NCBI GenBank assembly: GCA_002494885.1
Contig: DACV01000003.1
Coordinates: forward strand, 213,165 to 277,164
Source of the DNA: Methanobacterium sp. UBA44
GTDB taxonomy: Archaea; Methanobacteriota; Methanobacteria; Methanobacteriales; Methanobacteriaceae
Length of the DNA: 64,000 bases
Direction of reading: 5' to 3'
Under the pieces are notes generated by a model. The model saw only the letters and a program-made list of their open reading frames with translations, searched no databases and had not been told where the DNA came from. Position numbers and translations under genes: made by a program. This document shows positions 33,969 through 44,019 of this stretch, one piece after another (the first letter of the stretch is position 1; every line of letters begins with the position of its first letter).

Positions 33969-35243
33969 CTAACCTAAATTATCCCTTACAATCCTTAAAG
34001 CACAGAATTCACCGCACATAGTGCACATATCACCCCTGGTAGGTGTACTTTCCCTGTATTTACGCGGTGTTTCGTGATCAAATGCTAATTCAAATTGTTT
34101 TTTCCAGTCAAAGCATCTTCTTGCCTTTGCCATCTGAAGCTCGCTATCCCATGCACTTCTTATTCCTTTAGCAACATCAGCAGCCTGTGCAGCGATTTTA
34201 GATGCAATTACACCTTCTTTTACTGCTTTAACATCAGGGATTGCGAGATGTTCTCTGGGAGTAACGTAACAAAGGAAATCTGCACCTGAAGAGGCAGCTA
34301 TTGCCCCACCAATTGCAGATGTAATGTGATCATACCCCGGAGCAAGATCAGTTACTATAGGGCCTAAAACATAGAATGGGGCTCCCTTACAGATTGTTTT
34401 TTGAATTTTCATATTTGCTTCAATTTGATCAAGTGGAACATGCCCAGGACCCTCCACCATAACCTGAACACCAGCTTCCCTTGCCCTTTCAACAAGCTGC
34501 CCCAAAATAATAAGTTCCTGAATTTGAGGAATATCTGAGGCATCTGCAAGGCACCCTGGCCTTAATCCATCACCTAAACTGAGGGTTACGTCATATTCAT
34601 GAGCTATTTCCAGTAAATAATCATAATTTTTATAAAGAGGGTTTTCCTCCTCATTTTGAAGTATCCATGCCGCTAAAAACGCTCCACCACGGCTTACTAT
34701 GCCCATGATCCTCTCTGAATTTTTTATTTTTTCCACAGTGTCCATGGTTATCCCTGAATGGATGGTCATAAAGTCCACACCTTCTTTGGCCTGATTGATT
34801 ATGGCATTGAACATATGGTCTTCATCCATATGGATTACTGCACCTTTTTCTTCAGAAGCCTCTACAGCAGCTTCATATATGGGGACCGTTCCAATTGGAA
34901 CGTTAATTGCCTGCATTATTTCCTTTCTAATTTCTTTTAAATGGGAACCAGTGCTTAAATCCATTACTGCATCAGCGCCGTATTTAACTGCTACTATGGC
35001 TTTTTCTACTTCAGTTTCTATATTTTCTATCTCTGAAGAAGAACCAACGTTGGCATTAATTTTGGTGGTGAGTCCCTTACCAATACCTTTAGGAACACTT
35101 TTACCGTTTATATTCCTTGGAATAGTGATATATCCTTTTGATAATTGTTTGATGAGTTTTTGAATGTCAATATTCTCTTCTTTTGCAACTTTTTCCATTT
35201 CATCGGTGATTTGGCCCTTTCTGGCTGAGTCTAATTGTGTCAC
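33969..35243 (-). CDS. thiC: Phosphomethylpyrimidine synthase
   Basis: The 424-residue protein follows the ThiC family: ADAVMDLSTGSHL, GTVPIYEA, FMTIHSGIT, GIVSRGGAF, LSLGDGLRPGC, MVEGPGHVPLDQ, YDHITSAIGGA and the C-terminal cluster motif MCTMCGEFCALR (CxxCxxxxC). It is a radical SAM enzyme that makes the thiamine pyrimidine from aminoimidazole ribotide. I looked for a TPP riboswitch in the leader and saw none. The neighbouring CBS protein gene is divergent. Confidence 0.97.
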   Translation of the reverse strand: MTQLDSARKGQITDEMEKVAKEENIDIQKLIKQLSKGYITIPRNINGKSVPKGIGKGLTTKINANVGSSSEIENIETEVEKAIVAVKYGADAVMDLSTGSHLKEIRKEIMQAINVPIGTVPIYEAAVEASEEKGAVIHMDEDHMFNAIINQAKEGVDFMTIHSGITMDTVEKIKNSERIMGIVSRGGAFLAAWILQNEEENPLYKNYDYLLEIAHEYDVTLSLGDGLRPGCLADASDIPQIQELIILGQLVERAREAGVQVMVEGPGHVPLDQIEANMKIQKTICKGAPFYVLGPIVTDLAPGYDHITSAIGGAIAASSGADFLCYVTPREHLAIPDVKAVKEGVIASKIAAQAADVAKGIRSAWDSELQMAKARRCFDWKKQFELAFDHETPRKYRESTPTRGDMCTMCGEFCALRIVRDNLG

Positions 35244-35333
35244 GTTTAATCCCTCGTAGTTAAAAAATTATAAAAATAAATTGTTATAATTTCATTCTTT
35301 ATCTTAATATATATGTTAAAATAAAATAAACTT

Positions 35334-35711
35334 ATGATTAATAAGCTACAGGCAAAGAACATAATGATTGAAGATGTTCATGTAACTTCACCAAATGACC
35401 TTGTTGCGGCTGCTAAATTGAAAATGATGAGATGTAATGTTGGAGGGCTCCCTGTTGTTGATAAAAAGAAGCTTGTAGGAATAATAACCCATAGAGATGT
35501 TCTTTTGGCAGGGGGAGAAGCTTTAGGCCTTAAAGTGGGTGATTTAATGAGTAAAGAGCTGTATGTTGCGCATAAAGATACTCCGATCATGGAAATTACA
35601 AAAGTGATGGCTGATAAAGGTTATCAGAGAATTCCAGTTGCTGAAAACGGAATTCTCGTGGGTCTTATAACTCAAAGTTCTCTAATCCGTGCACTTGCAG
35701 GGATAGATTAA
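35334..35711 (+). CDS. Tandem CBS-domain protein
   Basis: The 125 residues consist of two CBS motifs: AKNIMIEDVHVTSPNDLVAA and VGGLPVVDKKKLVGIITHRD, then VGDLMSKELYVAHKDTPIME and YQRIPVAENGILVGLITQSS. CBS pairs bind adenosine nucleotides or SAM and regulate other proteins. It is divergent from thiC across 90 bp, and a link to thiamine metabolism is only suggested by position. Confidence 0.9.
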   Translation: MINKLQAKNIMIEDVHVTSPNDLVAAAKLKMMRCNVGGLPVVDKKKLVGIITHRDVLLAGGEALGLKVGDLMSKELYVAHKDTPIMEITKVMADKGYQRIPVAENGILVGLITQSSLIRALAGID

Positions 35712-35731
35712 CTTTAACTTTAGATTTTTCA

Positions 35732-36562
35732 TTAAATTAAAGGATCCGGTATTTTAGCTTCTGATTTATCCTTTAAACCTCCAATTTTTTCAATTCTTCT
35801 TTTTAAAAAGTTTTCACCCGCTTCTGTGACTCCATAAATCGGTATTGAAGCTCCAACTGTGAATACTTCTCGATTTTGCCCTATTTCTCTTATGTATTTT
35901 GATGCACAACCAGTTACAACATCGGCGGTATCAAATAGGGCTTCTGCATCATCTCTGGACATTCCAGTTACATGTGCAGCAAATATGTACATTTTAACTT
36001 TTTCATGTTCTTTTTCCATATCTCTAAGCATCTTTGCATCATCTGGGGAAATTATGGTAACTGCTATGTTCTTATAACCCATATCAATGGCTTTTAAAGC
36101 CCCTTTAATTTGATTTATTTCAGCTTTTTCAGGATCAAGGACATTTTGAGGTCCAACAGCATCTATAATCTCATTAATTGGAGAAGTACTTAAAAACGCG
36201 GATATTCGACCAGCCATGCCCTGAACAAACTCTGGATCAGTTACAATTACTGTTCCGCATCCTTCACTTACGATAACCGCGCAATCAATTATGTTTTCTT
36301 CAAGGAGAGTTCCCAGTGTTTCAGAAACTCCAAAGGATAAAAAATCTTTCATACGCAGAATTCTATCTCCTGTGCACATTCCAAAATCTTTAATTCTGAA
36401 TTCTATATTTTCTTTAATTGCTTCAGGGGTAAACTCTTTAATTCCCCTGTATTTATCGAAAAGAGGGCAGTAATTGATTTCTGGTTCTCCCACTTCCACA
36501 ACTTTTCCATCTCTGACCACTACTCTTGCTTTTCCAAGTGCTTCTATCACATGTTCATCCAT
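35732..36562 (-). CDS. Methanogenesis marker protein 8 (DUF2099)
   Basis: The 276-residue protein has the family pattern: INYCPLFDKYRGIKEFTPEA, FGMCTGDRILRMKDFLSFGV, CAVIVSEGCGTVIVTDPEFV, GPQNVLDPEKAEINQIKGAL, and ADVVTGCASKYIREIG. Marker 8 proteins occur in essentially all methanogens and are used as genomic markers; the biochemical role is unsettled. Conserved cysteines (CP, MC, GC) suggest cluster or cofactor binding. Strong support for a methanogen host. Confidence 0.9.
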   Translation of the reverse strand: MDEHVIEALGKARVVVRDGKVVEVGEPEINYCPLFDKYRGIKEFTPEAIKENIEFRIKDFGMCTGDRILRMKDFLSFGVSETLGTLLEENIIDCAVIVSEGCGTVIVTDPEFVQGMAGRISAFLSTSPINEIIDAVGPQNVLDPEKAEINQIKGALKAIDMGYKNIAVTIISPDDAKMLRDMEKEHEKVKMYIFAAHVTGMSRDDAEALFDTADVVTGCASKYIREIGQNREVFTVGASIPIYGVTEAGENFLKRRIEKIGGLKDKSEAKIPDPLI

Positions 36563-36682
36563 ATAATCACACCATTAAATTGATCTAATTTATAATATTG
36601 GAAGTTAAAGATATTATTTGTGTTTATAAATTAATTAAAATATAATTTTTAAAGTTTTATTAATCTAAATAAGAGTGATTTT

Positions 36683-37996
36683 ATGGGTTACAGAGGAGAT
36701 TCCAAAGTATTTTTAGATTCAGCCGATATTTCTATTGGTGACATCGTTAAAATAATTAAAAAAGATGTTTCTTATGAAGGAATGATTTTAGATAGGGCAG
36801 AAGATACCGATGATAAACATGTGGTTTTAAAACTTAATAATGGTTACAACATTGGTTTAAAAATACATGATGCAGATATTACGCTTTTAAAAAAGGGAGA
36901 GAAACCAAAAATTGAGTTAAAATCTTTAAATATTGAAAAAGATACTCAAAAATACGACATTTCCATCATATCCACCGGTGGAACTGTAGCATCTATTATT
37001 GATTATAAAACAGGGGCTGTTCATCCTGCATTTACTGCAGATGACCTCCTTAGAGCAAATCCAGAACTTCTTGAGCATGCAAATATCAAAGGAAAAGCAG
37101 TTTTAAATATTTTAAGCGAAAATATGAAGCCAGAATACTGGATTAAGTCTGCAAGTTCAATAGCAGATGAAATAAATGACGGAGCATATGGAGTAGTTGT
37201 TGCTCATGGAACTGACACCATGCACTACACATCAGCAGCATTAAGCTTTATTATAGACACTCCCCTGCCAATTGTACTTACAGGAGCCCAGAGAAGTTCA
37301 GACAGACCTTCATCAGATGCATACTTAAATCTTTTAAATTCTGTTACTGCAGCTAAATCTAACATAGCTGAAGTAATGGTTTGCATGCATGGGACAGAAA
37401 ATGACTCTTATTCCAATTTACACAGGGGAACCAAAGTAAGAAAAATGCATACATCAAGAAGAGACACATTTAGAAGTATAAATACATCTCCAATTGCAAA
37501 AGTCCATAATGGGAATATTGAAATTTTAGATAAAGAAATAGAATATAAAAAACGAACTGATGATGAAGTTAAACTTCGAGATGCTCTTGAACCAAATGTA
37601 GCTTTTATTAAAAGTTATCCTGGAATTTCTGGGGAATTAATTGATTATCATATAGACAAAGGATATAAAGGAATTGTTTTAGAAGGAACAGGGCTTGGAC
37701 ATTGCCCAGAAGATATTATCCCTTCAATACAACGTGCAACAGATGAGAAAATCCCTGTTATTATGGCTTCCCAATGTCTTTATGGAAAAGTAAATATGCA
37801 TGTTTACAGTACTGGAAGAAAGCTCATATCTGCCGGAGTTATTTCTGCAGGAGATATGTTACCTGAAACAGCTTTTGTAAAGCTTATATGGACTTTAGGG
37901 CAAACTGCCAAATTAGATGAAGTTCAAAATATAATGCAGACTAATATTGCAGGGGAAATTCAAAATAAACTGTCATTAAAATATTTTTTAGTCTAA
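36683..37996 (+). CDS. gatD: Glutamyl-tRNA(Gln) amidotransferase subunit D
   Basis: The 437-residue product has an N-terminal small barrel and then an asparaginase-type domain: ISIISTGGTVASIIDYKTGA (first Thr nucleophile), VVAHGTDTMHYTSAAL, and VLTGAQRSSDRPSSDAYLNL. With GatE it converts Glu-tRNA(Gln) to Gln-tRNA(Gln) in archaea; GatD liberates ammonia from glutamine or asparagine. It is immediately followed by gatE (19 bp gap), which confirms the assignment. Confidence 0.97.
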   Translation: MGYRGDSKVFLDSADISIGDIVKIIKKDVSYEGMILDRAEDTDDKHVVLKLNNGYNIGLKIHDADITLLKKGEKPKIELKSLNIEKDTQKYDISIISTGGTVASIIDYKTGAVHPAFTADDLLRANPELLEHANIKGKAVLNILSENMKPEYWIKSASSIADEINDGAYGVVVAHGTDTMHYTSAALSFIIDTPLPIVLTGAQRSSDRPSSDAYLNLLNSVTAAKSNIAEVMVCMHGTENDSYSNLHRGTKVRKMHTSRRDTFRSINTSPIAKVHNGNIEILDKEIEYKKRTDDEVKLRDALEPNVAFIKSYPGISGELIDYHIDKGYKGIVLEGTGLGHCPEDIIPSIQRATDEKIPVIMASQCLYGKVNMHVYSTGRKLISAGVISAGDMLPETAFVKLIWTLGQTAKLDEVQNIMQTNIAGEIQNKLSLKYFLV

Positions 37997-38015
37997 TATG
38001 ATTTACGGTGATTTA

Positions 38016-39884
38016 ATGTTTGATTATGAAAAACTCGGACTCAAAATGGGGCTTGAAATACATCAACAGCTTAATACAGATGAAAAGCTGTTTTGTGCAT
38101 GCGATTGCAACCTCACTGATAAAAAACCTGAATTTAAGATCCTTCGAAATCTAAGACCAACCCAGAGTGAACTTGGAAAAATTGATAGAGCTGCCTTTGA
38201 AGAGGCACGAAGGAAATTAAACTTTATTTATGAAGCATATACCCATGAAACATGCCTTGTTGAAGCAGATGAAGAACCTCCACATCCATTAAACCTTGAA
38301 GCACTTAAAATATCTCTGATAATGGCAACGCTTCTTAACATGCATGTTGTTGATGAATTCCATGTGATGAGAAAGCAGGTAATAGATGGAAGTAATACAG
38401 GCGGATTCCAGAGGACAGGACTTGTTGCAACAGAAGGATATCTTGAAACAGATTATGGAAAAGTTATAATTGAGAATTTATGTCTTGAAGAAGATGCTGC
38501 AAGAAGAATAGGGCATGAAAAAGGGAAAGTAACCTTCAGGTTAGACCGGCTTGGAATTCCCCTCGTTGAAATAACAACTGATCCCTCTATAAACCATCCA
38601 GAGCAGGTAAGGGAAGTAGCGTATCAAATTGGACAGATATTAAGAAGTACCAAAGTAAAGAGAGGATTGGGAACCATACGCCAGGATTTAAACATATCCA
38701 TCAGCGAAGGAGCAAGAGTCGAAATAAAAGGGGTTCAGGATCTTGATTTAATGCCAAAAATGGTTGAAAATGAGGTTAAAAGGCAGATAAATCTTCTAAA
38801 AATAAGAGATGAGCTGATTAACCGGGATGCATCAGTTGATGATAAGTTATATGATGTGGCGGAAGTTCTAAGTGAAACAGGGTCTAAAATAATAACCAGA
38901 GCCGAAAGTGTATTTGCAATTAAACTCAACGGCTTTAAAGGATTAATTGGAATGGAAATCCAACCAGGCCGAAGATTTGGAACAGAACTTGCTGGATACG
39001 CCAAAAAAATGGGAGTATCCGGCCTTTTCCATACCGATGAGCTCCCAGCCTATGGAATAGTTGAACATGAAGTAGCAGCTTTAAATGAATTTTTAGGGGC
39101 TGGAGAAAAAGATGCTTTCATTCTGGTTGCAGATAATAAAGAGAAGGTAATCAATGCTTTACAAGAAGTACAGAGACGGGCTAAAATGGCAATTGATAGT
39201 GTTCCAGAGGAAACAAGGAAAGTAACACCTGATGGAAACACAGAGTACTTGAGACCTCTTCCCACAGCAAGTAGAATGTATGTTGAAACAGATATTCCTG
39301 TAATAAGCATCTTAAAAGAACAGCTTGAAGAAGTAAGCTCTAATTTACCAGAGCTTCCTGAAGAAAAGAAGGAAAGAATAATAAAACAGTACAATTTGAG
39401 TGATGATCTTGCAAAGCAACTTGTAAGGACAGATAAAGTAGAATCTTTTGAATACATTAAATCAAAATCTGCAGTTGATTCTACAGCAGTTGCCTCTGCA
39501 CTTGCATACACATTAAAGGAATTAAAAAGGGATGGCTGTGCTGTAAATAAATTGAACAATGATGTTCTGCTTGATACATTCTATCTTTTAGAAGAGGGTA
39601 AAATTTCCAAAGAGGCAGTTCCCCAGATTCTAGAAAATGTATGTAAAGAATCTAATTCACCGCAAAAAGCTGCAGCAAGCCTTAATTTAATGATGATTTC
39701 TGAAGACGATGTTGAAAGAATAATAGATGAACTAACATCTTCAAATAATGAAATGATCACAGAGAGAGGAATGGGCTCAATAGGTCCACTTATGGGTATG
39801 GCCATGAAAAAACTCAAAGGGAAAGCAGATGGTAAGCTTGTAAATAAACTTTTGAAAGATAAAATACAGAATATAATTAGATAA
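38016..39884 (+). CDS. gatE: Glutamyl-tRNA(Gln) amidotransferase subunit E
   Basis: I start at ATG 38016-38018, with GGTGAT 3-8 bases upstream; the ATG at 37998 has no site. The 622-residue protein shows GLEIHQQLNTDEKLFCACDC, then VEADEEPPHPLN, DGSNTGGFQRTGLVAT, EEDAARRIG, FRLDRLGIPLVEITTDPS and a helical tail of the YqeY/GatB type (GSIGPLMGMAMKKLKGKADG). It binds tRNA(Gln) and activates the glutamyl group. The cysteines CACDC likely bind zinc. Confidence 0.97.
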   Translation: MFDYEKLGLKMGLEIHQQLNTDEKLFCACDCNLTDKKPEFKILRNLRPTQSELGKIDRAAFEEARRKLNFIYEAYTHETCLVEADEEPPHPLNLEALKISLIMATLLNMHVVDEFHVMRKQVIDGSNTGGFQRTGLVATEGYLETDYGKVIIENLCLEEDAARRIGHEKGKVTFRLDRLGIPLVEITTDPSINHPEQVREVAYQIGQILRSTKVKRGLGTIRQDLNISISEGARVEIKGVQDLDLMPKMVENEVKRQINLLKIRDELINRDASVDDKLYDVAEVLSETGSKIITRAESVFAIKLNGFKGLIGMEIQPGRRFGTELAGYAKKMGVSGLFHTDELPAYGIVEHEVAALNEFLGAGEKDAFILVADNKEKVINALQEVQRRAKMAIDSVPEETRKVTPDGNTEYLRPLPTASRMYVETDIPVISILKEQLEEVSSNLPELPEEKKERIIKQYNLSDDLAKQLVRTDKVESFEYIKSKSAVDSTAVASALAYTLKELKRDGCAVNKLNNDVLLDTFYLLEEGKISKEAVPQILENVCKESNSPQKAAASLNLMMISEDDVERIIDELTSSNNEMITERGMGSIGPLMGMAMKKLKGKADGKLVNKLLKDKIQNIIR

Positions 39885-39968
39885 ATAAAAAAAATTTAAA
39901 AAGATTAAAAAAAATCATTGAGTATTTGAAGGCCATATAAGTGAATAAGAAAGCATTATGGTGGTTAA

Positions 39969-40886
39969 ATGGATGAATATGATGTTATTATCGTAGGATC
40001 AGGGCCTGCAGGATTAACAGCTGGAATTTATGCTGGACGGCAGGGATTAAAGACCTTAATTCTTGAAAAAGGAGTTGCTGGCGGTGCCGGGTTAATGGTT
40101 CCCAATATGGAAAATTATCCAGGATTCGAAGTAGTTTCAGGTAAACAGCTTATTGAATACACTAAAAAGCAAACATTAAAATATGCTGAAATAAAAGAGT
40201 TTGAAGAAGTAACAGATATAGAAATCCTTGATAAAGCCAAAATAAAGGTTTCAACTCAAAAGAATGAGTATAACTCTAAATCAGTGATTTTATGTACTGG
40301 TACCACCCATAGAAAGCTCGGAGTCCCTGGGGAGGATGAACTCCTTGGAAAAGGTGTTTTTTTCTGTGCAGTTTGTGATGGGCCTCTCTTTGTAGGTAAA
40401 AGAATATTGGTGATTGGAGGAGGGAATACAGCCGTCCAAGGAGCTTTATTCCTGGATCATATTGGCTCTTACGTGGCTGTTGTTCATAGAAGAGATGAAT
40501 TAAGGGCTGAGAAATATTTAAAGGAAAAATTAGATGAAAGAGAAATTCCAATAATATGGGATACAGTATTAGACGAAATAAAAGGAGAAATGCTTGTAAA
40601 TAAAGTTGTACTCCATCATCTAAAAAAGGATATCAAAAAAGAATATGATATAGATGGAATTTATATAGCAATCGGAGAAAGCCCTGTTAATGAGATAGCA
40701 GAAAGTATTGGAGTTGAAATTGATAAAAGAGGCTATATTAATGCTGATAAAAGCCAGGAAACCAATATTCCATTTGTATATGCTGCAGGAGATATTACTG
40801 ATGGTGTAAATCAGTGGGTAGTGGCCTGTAGTGAAGGAGCAATAGCAGCACTATCTGCCTATGATGATTTAATAAAATTGGAATAA
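39969..40886 (+). CDS. trxB: Thioredoxin-disulfide reductase
   Basis: The 305 residues hold the FAD fold VIIVGSGPAGLTAGIYAGRQ, the redox pair CAVC (residues about 133-136), a second nucleotide fold VIGGGNTAVQGALFLDHIG with HRRDELRA (NADPH phosphate contact), and the C-terminal FAD motif YAAGDITDG. It reduces thioredoxins. The HRRxxxRA motif suggests NADPH, though some methanogen reductases use F420H2. A GGTGGTTAAATG start supports the ATG. Confidence 0.92.
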   Translation: MDEYDVIIVGSGPAGLTAGIYAGRQGLKTLILEKGVAGGAGLMVPNMENYPGFEVVSGKQLIEYTKKQTLKYAEIKEFEEVTDIEILDKAKIKVSTQKNEYNSKSVILCTGTTHRKLGVPGEDELLGKGVFFCAVCDGPLFVGKRILVIGGGNTAVQGALFLDHIGSYVAVVHRRDELRAEKYLKEKLDEREIPIIWDTVLDEIKGEMLVNKVVLHHLKKDIKKEYDIDGIYIAIGESPVNEIAESIGVEIDKRGYINADKSQETNIPFVYAAGDITDGVNQWVVACSEGAIAALSAYDDLIKLE

Positions 40887-40929
40887 TTAAACACTTATTT
40901 AATATATTACTACTTATTCAGGTGATTAT

Positions 40930-42075
40930 ATGGAATGCAAGGAATATGGACTTACAAGAAGCGCAGAAAGAGATAATTTAAACTTAAACCCTCTTCAACG
41001 TGGAGGAGTATTACCTCTAGAGGCTAAAAAAGCTTTGCTTGAATACGCTGATGGTTACAGCGTTTGTGACTACTGTGCTGGAAGACTTGATGAAATACCT
41101 ACGCCCTCCATAACTGGATTTTTAGATGATTTAGCGAAATTTATCAATGTTGATGAAGTTAGAACCACACATGGGGCAAGAGAAAGTAAATTTGCCATAA
41201 TGCATTCTTTATGCGAACCAGGAGATACTGTAATTGTTGATGGAAATGCTCATTATACCACTCATCTTGCTGCAGAACGTAACAGGCTAAAAATGATTGA
41301 AGTTCCAAATAACGGGCATCCTGAATACAAGATTACACCCGAAGGTTATAAAGAAACTTTAGAAAATGCTATTGATAAAGGGATAGACGTTAAACTTGCA
41401 TTACTTACCCATGTAGATGGTAATTACGGTAATTTAACCGATGCAAAGAAAATTGGAGGAGTAGCGCATAAAGAAGGAGTTCCAATAATTTTAAACTGTG
41501 CCTATTCAATGGGAAGATTACCAATTGATGCTAAAGATTTAAATATGGATTTCGTAGTTGGAAGTGGTCATAAAAGTATGGCTGCCTCAGGACCAATTGG
41601 TGTACTTGGAATTAAGGAAGATTATACTGATAAAATTCTTCAGGTTTCAAAAAGACATCAAGTTAAAGAAATTGAAATGCTTGGATGTACCAGTAGAGGG
41701 GCACCAATAGTCACTTTAATGGCATCACTGCCTCATGTTGCAGAGAGAGTCAAGCATTGGGATGAAAAAGTGAAAAAGACAAGGAATTTTGTAAGCCAAA
41801 TGGAAGAAATTGAAGGTATAACTCAAGTTGGAATAAGACCTAAAGAGCATGATCTCACCAGATTTGAAACTCCAGTATTTGATAAAATCGCCGAAAAGCA
41901 TCCACGAAGAGGATTTTTCCTATATGAAGAACTTAAAAAAAGAAATGTAGTGGGAATAAAACGTGGGCAAACCAAATGGTTTAAATGCAGTGTTTATGGG
42001 TTCAGTGAAGAACAGATTAACTACATTGCAGACTCATTTAAAGAGATTGTGGAAAAATATAAAGAATATCTTTAA
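40930..42075 (+). CDS. pscS: O-phosphoseryl-tRNA(Sec/Cys):Cys-tRNA synthase (SepCysS)
   Basis: This 381-residue PLP enzyme has NLNPLQRGGVLPLEAKKALL and YSVCDYCAGRLDEIP (active-site cysteines), TTHGARESKFAIMHSLCEPG, NCAYSMGRLPIDAKDL and the PLP lysine in GSGHKSMAASGPIGVLG. SepCysS converts Sep-tRNA(Cys) to Cys-tRNA(Cys), the route used by methanogens that lack CysRS. GGTGAT lies 2-7 bases upstream. No SepRS gene is in this window. Confidence 0.95.
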   Translation: MECKEYGLTRSAERDNLNLNPLQRGGVLPLEAKKALLEYADGYSVCDYCAGRLDEIPTPSITGFLDDLAKFINVDEVRTTHGARESKFAIMHSLCEPGDTVIVDGNAHYTTHLAAERNRLKMIEVPNNGHPEYKITPEGYKETLENAIDKGIDVKLALLTHVDGNYGNLTDAKKIGGVAHKEGVPIILNCAYSMGRLPIDAKDLNMDFVVGSGHKSMAASGPIGVLGIKEDYTDKILQVSKRHQVKEIEMLGCTSRGAPIVTLMASLPHVAERVKHWDEKVKKTRNFVSQMEEIEGITQVGIRPKEHDLTRFETPVFDKIAEKHPRRGFFLYEELKKRNVVGIKRGQTKWFKCSVYGFSEEQINYIADSFKEIVEKYKEYL

Positions 42076-42090
42076 ATCTAAAATTCAGTT

Positions 42091-43071
42091 TTAAACATAA
42101 TTATTTTCCTTAAACCATTCCACAGAATCCTTAATTGATTCTTTTATAGGGTGAGGTGAAAATCCAAGTTCATTTTGGGCTTTTTTAAAGCTTATATCGC
42201 TGTTGCTATTTAAAACTTCTATTGAATAACCTGTAAAGAGAGGTTTGTTTTTTGCAAATCTATAGTAAAGCGGAGTAAACTTGCAGAATGCCTTTAAAAG
42301 CCAAAGGGGTGCTTTAAATGATGGAGCTTTAACTCCAGTTATTTTTTCAAGATATAACATTAGATCATGAACTTCAATCCTTTCTCCAGATAAAATATAT
42401 ATTTCACCACTTTTTCCATGGTTATTGGCAAGTATTAGCCCTTCTGCAACATCTCTAACATCTACAAAATCATATGCTCCGTCTAAATATGCTTTCATGC
42501 CCCCATTCACATAATTTAGAAATAAAGTTCCCATCTGTGAAATGTTATAGTCGTGCGGACCTATAATACCACTAGGACACACTATAACTGCTTCAAGGCC
42601 TTTTTGTACGCCTTTAAGTACTTCTAAAGATGCTAAAGCTTTTGTTTCATCGTAACCCCCTCTTGAATACTGGGGCTCAAATCCACAATTTTCATCAATA
42701 ATAACGCCTTTAGGAGGTTCTTTTAAAGCATGGACTGAACTTGTATAAATTAAACGCCCCACACCAGTTTTAAGACATGCATTAACCACATTGCGAGTTC
42801 CTTCAACGTTAACCTGGTATAAAAGCCCATCCTTATCAGGCATGATTGATATAATTCCTGCAAGATGATACACCGTTTCAGCCCCATTAAAAGCACTAAC
42901 CAGTGAATTGAAATCTCTAACATCACCCTGGACTATTTCCACATCTAATCCTTTAATAGGTTTTAAATCCTCGGAATGAAGGGTAAATGCCCTTACTTCA
43001 TCCTCATTTTCCAACAATTTGCGTATAAGGACATTTCCGACATGTCCTGTTGCTCCAGTGACTACAATCAT
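42091..43071 (-). CDS. NAD-dependent epimerase/dehydratase (extended SDR)
   Basis: The 326 residues carry the Rossmann motif IVVTGATGHVGNVLIRKLLE, VYHLAGIIS, and the catalytic pair in YTSSVHALKEPP and GGYDETKALA (YxxxK replaced here by YDETK). The layout resembles dihydroflavonol-reductase or 3-beta-HSD-like atypical SDRs. Substrate unknown; sugar-nucleotide or lipid precursors are common. It is monocistronic, tail-to-tail with pscS. Confidence 0.88.
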   Translation of the reverse strand: MIVVTGATGHVGNVLIRKLLENEDEVRAFTLHSEDLKPIKGLDVEIVQGDVRDFNSLVSAFNGAETVYHLAGIISIMPDKDGLLYQVNVEGTRNVVNACLKTGVGRLIYTSSVHALKEPPKGVIIDENCGFEPQYSRGGYDETKALASLEVLKGVQKGLEAVIVCPSGIIGPHDYNISQMGTLFLNYVNGGMKAYLDGAYDFVDVRDVAEGLILANNHGKSGEIYILSGERIEVHDLMLYLEKITGVKAPSFKAPLWLLKAFCKFTPLYYRFAKNKPLFTGYSIEVLNSNSDISFKKAQNELGFSPHPIKESIKDSVEWFKENNYV

Positions 43072-43137
43072 ATTTTTCTCCTTTGGATTAAAAATTATTC
43101 TTTAATGATATCTGGAATGAAGTATAAATAAATAGTA

Positions 43138-43989
43138 ATGATAATAAGAGAAATAGAATCAAAATCCATTCTCTCAAAAACCGGAATTCCAATTGCAGAT
43201 TATGTAATAAACCCCTACACTGGATGTATTCATTCCTGTATCTTCTGTTATGCCAGATTTATGAAAAGATTTACAGGACACCAGGAAGATTGGGGAAAGT
43301 TCATTGATGTAAAAGTAAATGCTCCAGATTTAATTCCAGAAAATACCTTAAAGTATGAAGGCAAATATATATTCCTATCCTCTGTTACAGACCCCTATTT
43401 ACCCTTAGAAAGAGAATATAGACTAACTCGTAGAATAATTGAAAAATTAATCCCTTTAAAACCAGTTTTAGGAATTTTAACCAAATCTGATCTAATTTTA
43501 AGAGATTTAGATATTATAAAACAGTTTGAAAATTCAGAAATTGGATTCTCATTTTCTACCCTCGATGAAAACACAAGAAAAGAAGTTGAACCAGCGGCCT
43601 CACCAATTGAAAAAAGGATCAATGCCTTAAAAGAAGTTCATGAGTCTGGAATTCAGACTTACGTTTTTATAAGTCCTATTTTACCGTATTTAACAGACTG
43701 GAAAGATATAATAGAAAAAACAGGCGAATATGCAGATTTTTTTAGTTTTGAGAATTTAAACATTGCTGGAACTGTTTGGAGTTCTGTAAAACGGTTTTTA
43801 GAAGAAAAGCACCCTGATTTAGTTCAAGAATATAAGGAAATTTATTCTGATAATGTTTACTGGGAAATAGTTGAAGGAAAACGAAGTTTTCCTGAACCAC
43901 CAAAATTTTCAATTTTGGAGGTTGAAGAAGAAATTAAAGAGTTTTGTAGAGCTGAAAGCCTTGATTGTAGATTGTATTTCCATCATTAA
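43138..43989 (+). CDS. Radical SAM protein, SplB-like (COG1533)
   Basis: The 283-residue protein has the cluster motif CIHSCIFCYARFMKRFTG (CxxxCxxC plus CYAR), FLSSVTDPYLPLEREYRLTR, LTKSDLILRDLD and SFSTLDENTRKEVEPAA. These are typical of spore-photoproduct-lyase-like radical SAM proteins. The family is widespread in archaea; the exact substrate is unknown. DNA repair is proven only for true SplB. The gene starts 66 bp from the divergent epimerase. Confidence 0.9.
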   Translation: MIIREIESKSILSKTGIPIADYVINPYTGCIHSCIFCYARFMKRFTGHQEDWGKFIDVKVNAPDLIPENTLKYEGKYIFLSSVTDPYLPLEREYRLTRRIIEKLIPLKPVLGILTKSDLILRDLDIIKQFENSEIGFSFSTLDENTRKEVEPAASPIEKRINALKEVHESGIQTYVFISPILPYLTDWKDIIEKTGEYADFFSFENLNIAGTVWSSVKRFLEEKHPDLVQEYKEIYSDNVYWEIVEGKRSFPEPPKFSILEVEEEIKEFCRAESLDCRLYFHH

Positions 43990-44019
43990 GTAAATTACTT
44001 GGGTTATGGTTTAATAATA

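Noticed and set aside
35244..35333. TPP riboswitch in the thiC leader
   Set aside because: The region is only about 90 bp, AT-rich, and lacks the CTGAGA-type core, so I do not call one.
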